Shown piece by piece: positions 21,649 through 33,511 of a stretch of DNA of 64,000 bases; position 1 is the stretch's first letter, and each line of letters opens with the position of its first letter. Origin of the DNA: Grammothele lineata (taxonomy: Eukaryota > Basidiomycota > Agaricomycetes > Polyporales > Polyporaceae); the NCBI GenBank assembly GCA_002150815.3, contig NDFF03000144.1:96315-160314 (forward strand), in the 5' to 3' direction. A model generated the notes under the pieces. The model saw nothing but the letters and a program-made list of their open reading frames with translations. It was not told the origin of the DNA and did no database searches. A program made the position numbers and the translations under genes.

Positions 21649-23575
21649 TCAGACCCTGCACTCGAGCTTCGCCCCCGTGAGCATCGCGATCGTCGCGCCG
21701 AGACACCACCCGAGCTCCGTGCCGTCGATCTGCTTGCCGAGCTCGACCTCGCGGGATCCGTCGAGCTCGTACCCGAGCCGTAGGAGCGCGTGCTGGAACG
21801 TCAGGTCGAGGCACCACTCCGGCCGGCCCTCGAGCTCGTCCATGAGCGCCTTGTCTGAGCCCCAGCGCGCCTTCCATGCCGCGGGACCCTTGCAGACGTC
21901 CTTGGCGATCTCGCCGAACGTGGAGACGTGCACGGGAGGGGTGAGTGGATTTGAGGTGGCGGCGATGAAGGGGTGGAGACGGTCGTAGAAGTAGGAGAGG
22001 AGGAGGACCTTGCCGTGCGGGAATGTCTCGAGCAGCGAGGGCTGGTACACACCGTTGAAAGAGCACGGCTTGACCTCGCATATGCTAAGGTTGGGCGAAG
22101 AATATGGGCGATATGCATTAGGGGAAGCAAAGAACCACTCACGCGTCCTTGGCCATGACCAGCTCAACGACTCGGTTGCACGAGTCAAAGTCACCGACGT
22201 CCTCTCCAATCATCGTCACGTTGAATGCCCCTCCTAACCGTTCGTCTTCGAGCTCCACAAGCTTGCTGGTGCCCTTGGCGAGGCACGGGTTCGAGACAGT
22301 CGCGTCCTTGCCGTGGTTCGAGCCCCGGACGGAGCTCATGAACTCCACGAGGCGGTGCACGCTCTGACGAGCAGTCTTGAGCCCGTAGCCGAGGTACGAG
22401 TGCTGGTAGAGCGTGCGCGTCGCACCGTCGAACCTCAGCTCGTACTTGTGCTCGCCCTCCTCCAGCGACGCGTCCGGCTTCTGCATGTCGAACGTCGGCT
22501 CGAACACGATCTGCGTCGACGCCCCGCCGAGGTCGAGCACCGCGTACGGCCCCTTCGCCCGCGTCGCGGGCGCCCCAAGCGTCTTGAGCAAATAGTTCGC
22601 CGTCAGCCACGCATACACGCCCTCGTCGCGGCCCTCCATGATCTGCACCGCGTCCGCGCCCTGCAAGCTGAAGGGATAGCGCGCCTCGAGCCGCGCGCGC
22701 ACGGCGGCGAGGATGTCCGCGGCCTCCTGCGTGCCGAGCCGGCGCAGGCCCGCCGTCGCCTTCACCGCCACCGGCGTGCACTTGCGCAGGGGCTCGGGCA
22801 CGACGCGCAGCGCCTCCTCGAGGAGCGGGTCGAGGCTCTCCGCGGCGGCGGGCGGGTTGCCGGAGAAGGAGGAGAGGCCGGGCTGGAGCATCTTGAAGAC
22901 TTCGTACTCGTACGCGGGCGAGGGCCCGCAGTTGTTGAACTTGTAGATGTGGATGCGGGAGCCGGTCGAGCCGGCGTCGATCATGAGGGCGAACTGGACG
23001 AGGGGTAGGTCGGGCTTGAACGGCTTGGAGCAGAAGTGGGTTTTAGTGAGGTCCCCGTCGCTAACGGGGTCGGTGGGCCGTGCGGGGGCAGCCATGTCGT
23101 CGTCGTGTGGGGGCAGCACGGGAACGGTGGTGTGTTTTGTTGAAGTCGGGTGTCCTGCTGGCGGTAGCGCAACTTCTAGTTCACCCTGGTCTGGTGTGTC
23201 AGGCTTCATGATCGCTAGAAACGTCTCCGTCAGTACCGCATCCAAACACCGTCACCCCCGGAGCAGCCACAGAACACAAAGAACGCCCCAACCAAATGAC
23301 CTCAAGCTTGAGCCCGGAAGAACATCCAACAATGCCTGATGCCCTTCCCCTTCCGCCACGCCCCCTCCCACCCCTCCCAAAAACAAAAACATGCACTCAC
23401 CCGGCACATAATCGTCCAAATCCTCCCTCCGCGGCCCAAAGAAGTACACCAGCCCAATGATCACGACCGCCCCGATCGCGAACTTCTTCCACGCGAACCG
23501 CCGCCCCGACGCGTTGCGGCTCGGGCCCATCCCGCCCTCGAGCCGCTCGTAGTTGCTGCTCCGCGGCGAGAACAT
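21649..23575 (-). CDS. GDA1: Golgi guanosine/nucleoside diphosphatase (GDA1/CD39 family)
   Basis: Exons 23575-23401, 23214-22143 and 22084-21649 give 560 residues. It is a type II membrane protein: a short basic cytosolic tail, one transmembrane helix at about residues 32-46 (FAIGAVVIIGLVYFF), a stem, then the lumenal catalytic domain. Apyrase conserved regions are clear: DAGSTGSR (about 138), KATAGLR, EGRDEGVYAW and LDLGGASTQ, plus the SYFYDR segment. It hydrolyses GDP and UDP left by glycosyltransferases in the Golgi lumen, giving the NMP needed for nucleotide-sugar antiport. Intron 1 is 186 nt, intron 2 is 58 nt. An in-frame ATG at 24034 would add 153 Ser/Thr-rich residues. I prefer 23575 because MFSPRSSNYERLEGG fits the short tail of fungal homologues. 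Confidence 0.92.
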
Positions 23576-24508
23576 GTCGTCCGTCCTGCTTCCGGTTCTG
23601 GTACTGCTAATACCGGTGCTGGTGTTAGTGGTGGTGCTGTCGGTGATACTTTCGCTAGAGCTAGTGCTAGTAAGCTTCAGCGTCGCAGAGACGTCGAGCT
23701 CGCCAGGAAGTTTCTTTATGGACCTTCGGCGCGTGTGGGAGCGAGCGTGTGGGTGCGCAGCGGCAGACGTGGAGGAGGACGAGGCAGCGCCGTTGGACTC
23801 GGGCTCCTGCTGGGCGGGGGTGCGTGCGTCTGTCGTCGTCGCGACGCAGGTGCGGGGAAGAGGGGAGGAAGAGAGGGGGTCGGCTCCGAGCTTTGAAGGA
23901 GTCGGCTGTCGTCGTGGACGGAGATGCGAGAGCCGCGTGCCGCTTGCGTCTGTGCTGTCGCCGCATTGGGCGCTTCGCGTCCTCACCTCAAAGATGGCTG
24001 CGCGAGGCACGGTCTGTTGCACAGGAACATTCATCGTATCGCGTTTGGTGATTGAAGATTGATGTCAAAGGCTCGAAATCAAGCTCGTTCACACATTCAC
24101 ACCAGGAAAAATCAAGATATACAACCATCACATTGATCAACGACTACGTCAACTGGACTAGACCTCGACGACGACACGACAGGGGACAGGCAGGTACGAC
24201 AGACTGGGGAGAGATATGTGGCGATAAGTGGGGACGGGCCGCGCACTAGCTGCGTTGGCCGACATTAGTGACTGTTTTTGTGTTTATACAACGACGAACG
24301 AACAGGGGGGATGGGGGTACGACGCTGCTCCTAGTGCAAGTGGACAGGGGGGAATATGGGGGAAAGAAAGCGAGCAGCGAAGGCCACAACAGGGCATATG
24401 GCGGTTGAGCGAGACGATAGGGGAAAACGGAAACATAGGGCATAAGGTATACTGGGGACAGGGGGAAGCGACGAAGGGAGTGGAGGATGGGAGAGAGCGA
24501 GACATCGT
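23576..24508. other. Region between GDA1 and the bZIP gene
   Basis: 933 bases that hold the GDA1 5' region and the bZIP 3' untranslated region. 23600-23690 contains short imperfect repeats of the type ACTGCTAATACCGGT / GGTGTTAGTGGTGG. An in-frame extension of GDA1 to 24034 is possible but considered leader. Confidence 0.45.
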
Positions 24509-26221
24509 TTATGCATCGAAAGACGGCACCTCGTGTCCGTGGCTCTCGAGCAGTGCTTGGTATAGCATCGCCCGCTGCCTCCACAACTCCTTCTCCTCCT
24601 TCTCGCGCTCGACGGACGCCTCTAGGTCTCGCTGGTACTCCAGCTTCCGCTTCCGGCTCCGACGCGCCGCGAGGGTGTTCTGACGACGCTTCGCCTCGAT
24701 GGCGTCCATGTCGTTGGGGTTAACCGACAGATCTTCCTCGAGCTCGTCCTCTTCGAACGCTTGCGACCGCGCACGCTTCTTCTTAAGGAAAGCGGCTGGG
24801 ACCTCCTTGCGCGACGTCGCTGAGGGCGTGACGTACGTGCGCTTTTGGATAGGAGCGTCCATGCCGATCAACGCATCCGGGGTGATGTTCTTGCGCGTCC
24901 CGGTCGGTAGCGACTTGCGCGGACGGCGACCCGGCGTCGACGGCGCCTGCATGGCGGCAGAACGCGGCGAGGGATGAAGGGAAGTGGGATCGAGCGAGGG
25001 GGTAGTCGGCGACGGCATGGTGTACAAGCCATCGAAGTCGAGATGAGGCTGAGGGAGAGGTGGAGCGAGCGGAGCGGCGGACGCCCCCTTTCGCGGGTCA
25101 ACGGCGGTGCCGAAGCCCAGGGCGTCGGAGCCGAAAAGGGCGGCATCACCGAGGTCCGGGAACGCATCGGCGTCGAAGATCGCCGGGCTGGTGAGCATGT
25201 CCACGGACATGTCGGCCGACCCGAGTGCAGGCGTGGTGAGGAAATCGTCGAAAGGCGAATCCTCCATCGGCGAGGTCAGGTACTCGCCGAAGTCGCTTGC
25301 CATGCGGAACTCGGGAGACGCTGAGATCGACAGATCAGACGACGGCGAAAAGTCAGGCTCGTCGTCGAACACACCTTGGATCACGTCCATGATCGCCTGG
25401 ACGGTGTCAGCGTCTGGGGCGACGTCGTGCATGGGGTTGGCCCGCTCTGGGGCAGACTGGATCTCCTCGGGCTTTTGCTGGAGCATGGTCAGGGAGTTGG
25501 AGCACAAAGAGGTGAAGTCGAGATCTGTTGTTGAGCTAGACGCGACTGGTGGCGCAGGAGCTGAAGGCGCAGCTGAGGGCGAAACTGATGCAAACTTGGA
25601 TGTACGAGGAACCGGGGGGAGAGACTGGGGGATTCCATGATGGGCAGCGAGGGCCGATGTCGAGTGGAAGACCGGGTGAGACGTCCGTGGACGGGCGTGT
25701 GGTGGTGCGTTTACCGAGACATTTTGAGTCTGGAAGTTGCGAGGGAGCGAGAAGCTCTCAAGATCGAAGAAGGCGGGGGAACCATGACTGGGGTGGTGGT
25801 CCGGGGGGTCGCGTGTAGACGACGCGCTTAGAGGGAAAGGCAGAACATTTCCGCTGCTGTGTTGTGGTGGATAGGGAAACTGGTGGGAAAACAAGGTTGA
25901 GGATGGAGGGGGGTTAAGTTGAGAGGCGTCCGTCGGCAAACCCGCTAACGGAGGGAGGTGTCTGGAATGCGATGGCGGCGAAATCAGTGGTGTGTTCGCG
26001 ACGGAGGAGTCATTGCCGTATTGATCCGCCGACGATAGGTGCGCGGTACGAGGGGAGAGAGAGGGAGAGGAAAGCATCGCGTCGTTCGGACGATGAACCG
26101 CCGACTCGAGCTCGGACTGACACTGTTGCCAATTCTGCGTCATGTACGGTATGTTGCGCAATGCAGCGGACGAAGACTCGGGAAAACCGGTGGTCGTCGG
26201 CGCAGACGGCGTCATGAGCAT
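24509..26221 (-). CDS. Gcn4/Cpc1-type bZIP transcription activator
   Basis: A single exon of 570 residues. The C-terminus is a bZIP: basic region KRRQNTLAARRSRKRK with the N-x2-AA-x3-R pattern, followed by a short zipper. NTLAARRSR closely follows the Gcn4 basic region, so TGA(C/G)TCA is the expected target. The central part is rich in acidic and hydrophobic clusters (residues about 270-350: FDDEPDFSPS, DSPFDDFLTTPAL), like the activation region of Gcn4 and Neurospora cpc-1. The conserved segment GMDAPIQKRTYVTPSATSRK lies before the bZIP. It should act as the nuclear activator of amino-acid biosynthesis genes in general control. Two ATGs (26221, 26215) start the frame. The long leader with upstream ORFs and TGACTCA sites is described separately. 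The family is firm; orthology to Gcn4 is inferred. Confidence 0.87.
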   Translation of the reverse strand: MLMTPSAPTTTGFPESSSAALRNIPYMTQNWQQCQSELESAVHRPNDAMLSSPSLSPRTAHLSSADQYGNDSSVANTPLISPPSHSRHLPPLAGLPTDASQLNPPPSSTLFSHQFPYPPQHSSGNVLPFPLSASSTRDPPDHHPSHGSPAFFDLESFSLPRNFQTQNVSVNAPPHARPRTSHPVFHSTSALAAHHGIPQSLPPVPRTSKFASVSPSAAPSAPAPPVASSSTTDLDFTSLCSNSLTMLQQKPEEIQSAPERANPMHDVAPDADTVQAIMDVIQGVFDDEPDFSPSSDLSISASPEFRMASDFGEYLTSPMEDSPFDDFLTTPALGSADMSVDMLTSPAIFDADAFPDLGDAALFGSDALGFGTAVDPRKGASAAPLAPPLPQPHLDFDGLYTMPSPTTPSLDPTSLHPSPRSAAMQAPSTPGRRPRKSLPTGTRKNITPDALIGMDAPIQKRTYVTPSATSRKEVPAAFLKKKRARSQAFEEDELEEDLSVNPNDMDAIEAKRRQNTLAARRSRKRKLEYQRDLEASVEREKEEKELWRQRAMLYQALLESHGHEVPSFDA

Positions 26222-28800
26222 TGCGCGATCGCAAAAATGCTTAATGACTGGCGGCGGAAAATACGGCGAGACTGAGACGACAGAAAAGACGAGGACTCAC
26301 GGACTACGTCAGAGTCAGTTGCTGAGCCCCGAACAGTGCCTTGGACTGTGCGAGGAGAGTAGGTGGTGGTAGGAGGGAGAAGGATGAACGACGGGGGTGA
26401 CTCGGAGTGACCATTTGTAGTTCCCGATTCACCGCTTTTCAGACTCAGAGGCGCCCATTGTCCCAACCGGTCCTCGGGCGGTGCCTGGGAGGCGGCCGCC
26501 CATGTGCTCGTCCTGCTAATTGCACCTTGTCGCCCTCCTCCGCAGCCCGAGCAACTACGGACAGACGTAGAGCAGACCACGTATCTACACGTCGAACACG
26601 TACTCCAGAGTCCCCCAAGCCCATGCTCGATGTGCTGAGGGCCCCCAACGCCTGCGCACGCAGTGCCCAGTCGCGGAGAGAGGCGCGCGGCTGAGCTGCG
26701 GTCCCGCGGCTCGAGAGCGAGTCAGAATGAGCGTCCGATTCCCATGCCACAGGCAGATATGGCAAGAATCGCCCGCCCGCGCGCTCCCCCACACCCGCCC
26801 ATCGCGGCGACACAGCCCCTGCCCCGCCCGCCTTGCCCTGCCCGCCCGACGCCCGACGTTTGCACACGAGGCCGCCCCCTGCCCGCCCTCGCCGCTTCCT
26901 GCGCCGCCTCGTGCCCGCCGTCCCGCCCCCAACCCGCCCTCTTCCCGCTCCCATCCCGCCCGCCCGCCTTCGCCGATGGTGTCGGCGCGCGCCTCCGCAG
27001 TTGAAATTTGCGCTGGTGCCGACTTCCTATCGCCCGACGGCGGCGACGGCGCAATCAGTGCGCCATCCATCGATCGACCCATACATTTTCCAACCCTCGT
27101 TCGCTCGCCGACGGCCCCCCGCCCCGCCCTCTCCCGCGTCCTGCCCCACCTCACCCGACATCCGGCCGACAGGAACAAGCCCCCGGCTTGCCGCCAGAAT
27201 CAATTCCCCACCTGTATAATGAATCACTGCAGCCTAGACCTCTCGTCCGGTCGACTCAATGCCCTCCACGTTCGCCACAATCGTGGCGGGCGTCGCTGGG
27301 CGGCGGGTGCGGTTCTGGCTGGCGTGTCCTCGCCGGCCGCTGTCTGCCGCTGTACCCCGACGTACGTCGGAGCGCCCTCCCGCGGCGCGTACTGCCACAC
27401 GAGGGCGCATGATCATGACCTTGGCCGCAAGAAGCAGCTCGACCCGCACCCGCGCCTGCGCCTGCGCCCGCGCGATAGGCCGGATCTTTCGCTTTCTCAG
27501 CAGCCGTTGGGGCAGCAAGGTCCTGTCAAGCTTGAAGCTGACCAACCCCCACCCGCGCTCCTGACTCGAGTTTCGAGAGGGAGCTTGGAAGCGAGGAGAG
27601 CTCCCGGGAACCGCGCAGCGCAGCGCCTTGGGCGCGAACGACGACGTGGACGCATGTGCATGTGCTCGCGCACTGCGGCCGGCATTGGCAAGTAAAGACG
27701 AGCACGACGAGAAACGTGCCTTCTTGGGACGCGGTTCCTCGCAAGCGGATAGGAATGCGACGGGAGGGACAAGGGACCGCGCGCACGGCTGTGAGAAGCC
27801 TTCCGCGACGCATGAGAGCTCGGGAGAGGGTCTTCCAGGGTCTTCCAGTCTCCTTAGCGGGCGCGATCGCCCAACAAAGTTAACATTCGCCGACACAGCC
27901 CTCCCCATCCCCGCACGCCGCGACGCGCCGTGTCATGGAGGTGACGACGCGTTGCCGAGCGCGCGAGTGCTAAGCTGCTATGCCCTGACGATGCCGCGAT
28001 GGCATCGTAGCGCGCTGTGCGGGCAGGCCGCAGACGCGTCCAGGGGACGAACGATGACGGATACGCGCGCGATGCTCACCAGTGTACATTGTCCGACGCA
28101 CTGTCCAAGAGGTCCCGGTCACGGCCTTCGTCATCACACGCGGCCTCGAGGCAATCGTGGCACGCCACCCTTCCACCGCCTCTGCCCAACGGCGGCAGTG
28201 AACTTGTCTAGCGAGCTGCTCGCAGAGACCGGCGAGAGATGTCCTGTACGAGAGAGCTGATGGCGCCGACCTCGGCGTGCGGGCTGAGCCTCTTGTGGCA
28301 CCGCACCCGTCGCCGGTGTATGCAGAGATCCAACGCCCCTCGCGCCGCGCTCGCCCGCACCCTACGACCATCTCGAATCAGCGCGCAAGAGAACAACAGC
28401 ACGCACACGACGCTCACCAAAGCCCGCAACCTTCCCCACCAATTTCCGACCAGAACCGCTTTCAAAGAACCCCGACTGCCCGACAGCCCGACTCCGCGCC
28501 GCCCCCGGTCGAAGCCAAAACCACAACGCAGTGGTCACTTCAAGCTCTTCTTCGGCCTCGCCAGCGCTTCTTGCTCGACGAGCGCCAAACCGCTCCCGAC
28601 GTCCCGGGCCCGACCGCGTTGGGCACCGAAACGGCTAGCTTGACGTCACTTCGTCGTCGTTGCACACCTCGTCGCGAATAAAATTCATCAAAATTCGGAG
28701 GAAAAAAGCGCAAAGTCGGAGACACAGAGTTCAAAGGGGGGCAGGAGGAGCAGAGCGGGAAGGGAGGCGTGGGGACGGGGTGCGCGCAAGGGGAGCGGCG
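26222..28800 (-). promoter_or_regulatory. Presumed long leader of the bZIP mRNA with upstream ORFs and a leader intron
   Basis: There is no supportable protein gene here; the open frames on both strands are Pro/Arg/Ala-rich products of extreme GC content. On the bZIP strand there are short ORFs at 28688-28635 (17 codons), 26503-26429 (24 codons) and 26414-26304 (36 codons). A candidate intron lies at 26300-26248 (donor GTGAGT, acceptor CCAG), just before the start codon. A CRE palindrome TGACGTCA is at 28641-28648. The arrangement resembles the uORF-controlled leaders of GCN4 and cpc-1. The transcript extent is inferred from the upstream promoter elements only. Confidence 0.45.
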
Positions 28801-28821
28801 GCGGCTCTCGCGTTCTGGTCG

Positions 28822-28909
28822 TATATATTTGCGGGGAGGCCGGGAGCGGCGGTTGAGTCAGTGGGGTTCCGAATCGGGCGTCCCGATCACGCCTTGAGTC
28901 ACCCACGTG
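28822..28909 (-). promoter_or_regulatory. Candidate bZIP promoter: TATA box, two TGACTCA sites and an E-box
   Basis: Read on the minus strand, TATA (28828-28822) is preceded by TGACTCA at 28860-28854 and 28901-28895 and by CACGTG at 28904-28909. Downstream of the TATA is a C/T-rich tract (about 28790-28720), usual just before a fungal transcription start. TGACTCA is the consensus for Gcn4-class bZIP proteins. Confidence 0.55.
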
Positions 28910-30982
28910 GCGGCCGCACGCCCGCCGCGGCCCCGAATTGGCAGTGGGCCGACTCCAGCCTCGTACCCGACCGTTCGGGTCCTGCGTCGGCCGTGCCCAG
29001 TGCGACCTGCGATGAGTCCAGTCGCGACCGGGTGCTGCGCAGTGCCCGAATCGTCCGTCGGACGAACTCACATGGGTCGATGTTACGACTGGGATTGGGG
29101 TCATGCGACGGTACTCCCGTAAACCAAGCATTCAAAGTGAGTCCCCTGTGCATCGCGAAGTCCGGATTAACGGCGAAGTAACGCAAGAGTGTCTAACATT
29201 GGTGTTAGGAACTTCGCTGCGGAGAATAGTAGCAGACATATAATTACTTGACCCTTACCGGCATGTCGCACGCACACGTTAGCAGTGGTAAGCACGCTCT
29301 TGAGACTCCGCATTCATACGAGCTTGTACTGACGCGTCACCGCTATAACAGGCACTTGCATGCGCTTTCTATCGTGTAGATTCTCGAGTGATCATCCGAA
29401 AATGGCCCATTGAGCCGTCGAGGAGCGTCGTCAAGCCCGCTCTCTCTCAAGTCATGATGTATGACCTTGGAGAACGATGACCCACCCCCTCTCCGATTCC
29501 CGAACGGCAAACGAAGGGCGTCACACCGGCACCGAGCCCTGGGTGAGCCCGATGGGTCAGAAGTCGTCTGATAGTTACCCATTATCGCTGCATTATGTTC
29601 AAAACAAGCCGTCTACGACTATGAGAGGTATCGACCCCTATTCAGGGGATATTACTGACCGGGGGACGGATACGGCCAAGGACTGATCTGTTAGGGTTCT
29701 GCCTCACAATTCTGGATATCGGATGCTTCGGCTTATGAATGCGACGAGTACGTAGAAGCCGTTTACTTATCTTGGCCGCGCCTCATGCATATAGGGTCCC
29801 CAAGCACTCGCGGCATGAACTTGAAGCAGGCGCAGCCTCTCCAGCCTCGTGATGTACAGGATGCGTCGGCTACAGTGCTAGAGCTTACTGACCAAGTATC
29901 ATTTCAGTGGTCAAATACCAAATCCCAAGTGTTGGGGGTAGATATTGGCCGACTTGCTTTCGAGTTGTCCCATGTCACGTATAGGTGTGTTACTTGCTAG
30001 TATGCGCTCGCTAGCTTGAGTGCTGACTCGCGAAAAGGAGCCGCCACCAGCCCTAAAATCCATAGCCCTCTTTGCATGTAGTTGACGATGGGACTAAGCA
30101 CCAGTAGCTCTGGGTGCATGGAATGTTAGATGACCAAAAGCAGTATGTTTCGATCGGTCCAAACATACCATTTATGGACAGATAGCTTTCCATGTAGACG
30201 TGTTCGCGCTGATGACTTGGACTTCGCAACCTTCGCGCCCATCTTCGCGTCAGTTAAACGAGCATCCTCCAGACTCCAGACAGGGTTTGTTAACGTGTCG
30301 GTGATGGAACGGTGCGCGCCCAACACTCATGACCACTCTGGATTTCTCCCGTAGATTCGCTTACACGCAATTCCCCTGGTTCGAACCCCATCCGGCGAAG
30401 ATCTCAATTCAATACTCCTGCCCAGCGAACACGCCGTATCCGAAGTCTCTGGCGGTTGATAGTTGCGGCTAGGTCGCGTAGCAGTGAAGTGCCATGCTAT
30501 TTCGTAAGATGGGCAGAGCTTGGTCTTCGCAGCAGTGTCTCTCACGGAGCTCCGCTTCTGAAAATACTGTCCTTCACTCGTGACATCGTCGCCGCCTCCA
30601 TGAAAGCTTAGTCCATGTGAGTGCTTCAACTTTCCACGGCTGGATGCGGTCATTCTCATGAACTTAACGCTCTTTCTAGGGTTCGGAGACCTGGTCATCG
30701 ACATTCTTCTTTCACAATATGCGCCTTCAACATCTCAATGCCTGCCTGCAGGGGTTAGCTTGAGATGCCAGATAACCGGCGGTCATCAAACTCCACGAAG
30801 TCCGGGCACTCAAGCATCCGAACCTGCAACGTAAGCGCTACGAAGCTGATCTGTGGAACTAGACGGCTTACATCAAGAATCCCAGATGTTGAATGGGCGG
30901 CGAACGGCTGATGTCGGGCTTCCTTGAGTCTGTAATAAAAGTACCCCGCAAGCCTGATGCGCCCCTTGCACCGTGCGCAGCA
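28910..30982. other. Gene-poor region before the P450 cluster
   Basis: About 2.1 kb with no convincing ORF. It is AT-richer than the preceding 2 kb. No RNA gene, transposon terminus or tandem repeat could be supported. Confidence 0.5.
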
Positions 30983-33064
30983 ATGCCTTTCTCTTCGACC
31001 TCTGGCACTCTCCACTGGGACCTCTCCGGCTTGACTGGACCTGCTCTGCTTGTCTTATGTTCGCTCGTTATCCTCTACTTACGCCAATGGACATCGTGGA
31101 ATGCGCGCTCTCGCGGACGCCCCCTACCTCCAGGCCCCAAGCCCCTCCCCGTGATTGGGAATATCCTGGATATGCCGAAGTCTAAGCCGTGGGTGGGGTT
31201 CAGAGACATGGGTGCCAGATACGGTGCGTCCGTAATACGTCGTCGATATCGTACATATTACTCAGTCGCGAGCAGGCGACGTCCTTCACCTCCGCGCCCT
31301 CGGCCAGCGCACTATCGTGCTTAACAGCCCGGCGGCGATATCTGAATTCCTCGAGAAGCGGGCGGCGAACACCTCGGACCGCCTCGTCACACCCGTCATT
31401 CGGCTGTGAGTGCTCCCGCGTTTCTCGGACACGCGTATGTATGACGGATGTGTGGTGAATGGATGTCTGCAGGACCGCCAATGACTGGCCATTCGGATTC
31501 ATGCCCTACGGTCAGTGGTGGAGGGACCACCGAAGGGCGTTTTGGCAACACCTCAACCCACATGCGATCGACGCGTACCGACCCATTCAAGTCTCGGTGA
31601 TGCGCAAACTTCTGCTTAGGCTGCTGGAGACGCCTGACAAGTTCAAAGACCATATTCGATTGTAAGCGCGAGCGCTTCGTATACCAACGTAATCATGACC
31701 GAATGCTCTACTACAGCGCGTTTTCGGCTACTATGCTCAAGCTGATCTACGGTTTGGACATCGAAGACGAACACCACGAGATTATCCTTCTCAGCGAGGA
31801 AGCGTTGCAGGGAACGGGACAGGTGTTTGTGCCGGGCAAATACATGGTAGATCTCATCCCCGCTCTCGAATACGTGCCAGAATGGTTCCCTGGCGCTGGT
31901 TTCAAGAAGCAGTTCGCGAGATGGCGGGACGTTTCCATACGTTCAAAGAACGTGCCGTACCAGATGCGCAAACACGCCGACGTGAGTAACTGCTGGAATG
32001 TTCGACCGAAGTATATGCTGAATGTCTTTTTGCAGAGCGGTAACTTCGGCGTTATCACCATGGTCGATTCTATGCTCTCGAAGTTTGGCGGTGAACATGA
32101 GGGATCTCCTGTCACGGACTATGTGGAAGAGGTGATTAAGAACGTTGCCGCTGTGTCGCTAGGAGGTAAGTGCTGCGATCTTCGTATCTGTGTTACGATT
32201 CTGACAGTTGCCCTAGCCGGCACTGATACTGTGCGCACAAGCCCCTGAAATGGATGCAATAGCACTAATCTTGTCATGCAGACATTCTCAAGCATGCAGT
32301 CTACGTTCCTTGCTATGGCGCTCTATCCTGAGGTGCAGAAGAAAGCACATGCGGAGCTCGACGCTGTCATTGGCCCTGATCGGCTACCGACTTTCGATGA
32401 CCGCGACTCCTTGGTTTACATTCAAGCGGTGATCATGGAATCACTTCGATGGTTCAATGTTACTCCTCTAGGCATCTCGCATCGTTCGGTCGAAGACGAC
32501 GTGGTCTCCGGGTACTTTATCCCTGCCGGGAGCATTCTGGTCTCTAATATCTGGTGAGTTTATCGTAGCACTTGCGTTGCTCCATGCTGACGGAGCGTTG
32601 CAGGGCTTGTATGCATGATCCCGAAGCATATGAACGTCCTGAGGAGTTCAGACCGGAACGCTTCATCCGCGATGGGAAAATCGACCCTGCAGTCCGTGAT
32701 CCGTACGATTTCGTGTTCGGGTTTGGCAGGAGGTGCGTGTCGGTATGTCAATCTTAAGGTGGATCAGTCTCATGGGCACGACAGAATCTGTCCAGGGCGG
32801 TACTTCGCGGACTCATCGCTCTTCTTGAACATCGCATGTGTGCTTCATCTCTTCGATATCAGCCAGCCCGTCGACGAAGCAGGCAACTCCATTGAGGTCT
32901 CCTATACTGTGGCAGACGATGGCTTCGCAGCGTACGATTCTTCCTTCTTACCGAGCTCCTTCTAGTGATCTCATCGAGCTGTTACTTCCAGATACCCGGA
33001 TCAAGTCCGTTGTAGCATCAAACCTCGATCTGCACAGGCTGTTTCGCTCATTCGTGGGGATTGA
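30983..33064 (+). CDS. Cytochrome P450 (P450-1)
   Basis: Ten exons: 30983-31223, 31276-31405, 31473-31661, 31717-31981, 32036-32165, 32217-32230, 32282-32553, 32604-32732, 32785-32931 and 32992-33064, giving 529 residues. The order is an N-terminal anchor helix (ALLVLCSLVILYL), the [12 protein letters not shown] hinge, a C-helix WxxxRR (WWRDHRR), the I-helix AGTDT encoded by a 14-nt microexon, K-helix ESLR, PERF, and heme loop FGFGRRICPGR. This is a microsomal monooxygenase that takes electrons from NADPH-P450 reductase at the ER. The substrate is unknown. The sequence fits the large agaricomycete families usually annotated as O-methylsterigmatocystin-oxidoreductase-like, but the CYP family cannot be fixed by eye. 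It is closest in the window to the decayed P450-8. Confidence 0.92.
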
Positions 33065-33511
33065 CTGTCCTTCGCTGTCGGTTGTTCGCTCGTGTAAACG
33101 TGAGTGCGAGGCCAGTTGTCCGTTCAGTACTACTTATCTAATGCGTGATTCATTTGGTAGATCATTTTAATGTTGTACTTGGCTACTGTGCGCGATACCC
33201 ATGTTGAATCTTATGACGACTCGCGGAACTACATTGGGTTATGATCGAGAGACCCCATGACATGTTTCTTCTCGGAAACCCGCACAGTTACGTTCTAGGT
33301 AATGTTCTCCGGCCGGGAGCTATCTGTGCGCCACCTTTTCCCGTGCGGCGTTACGCGAGGTCTCCTGAACACGCTATCAAGGTTCGTGGACAGGAAGCAT
33401 CTTTATCCCGTACCCCACAATGCCCTTAGAGCGGCCGTACTAATTGACGTCTCGTTATATAAACAAGGAGCTCCGTGCCAACGTGACATTGGCACCCTTG
33501 CAATCTACGAA
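33065..33511 (+). promoter_or_regulatory. Spacer and promoter of P450-2
   Basis: 447 bases. TATATAAA at about 33456-33463 lies some 50 bases upstream of the ATG. No gene is seen in the rest. Confidence 0.55.

Noticed and set aside
23576..24034. Extended N-terminus of GDA1 (153 extra residues)
   Set aside because: Open and in frame, but Ser/Thr/Arg low complexity; the start at 23575 gives the short cytosolic tail expected before the transmembrane helix.
26727..27695. 322-codon open frame on the + strand
   Set aside because: It is a Pro/Arg-rich product of extreme C content, with equally long frames on the other strand, no domain and no intron pattern; read as GC-rich leader DNA.
30375..30400. 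tRNA-like T-arm word GGTTCGAACCCC
   Set aside because: The flanking bases do not form a five-pair T stem, and no acceptor, D or anticodon arms can be fitted upstream.
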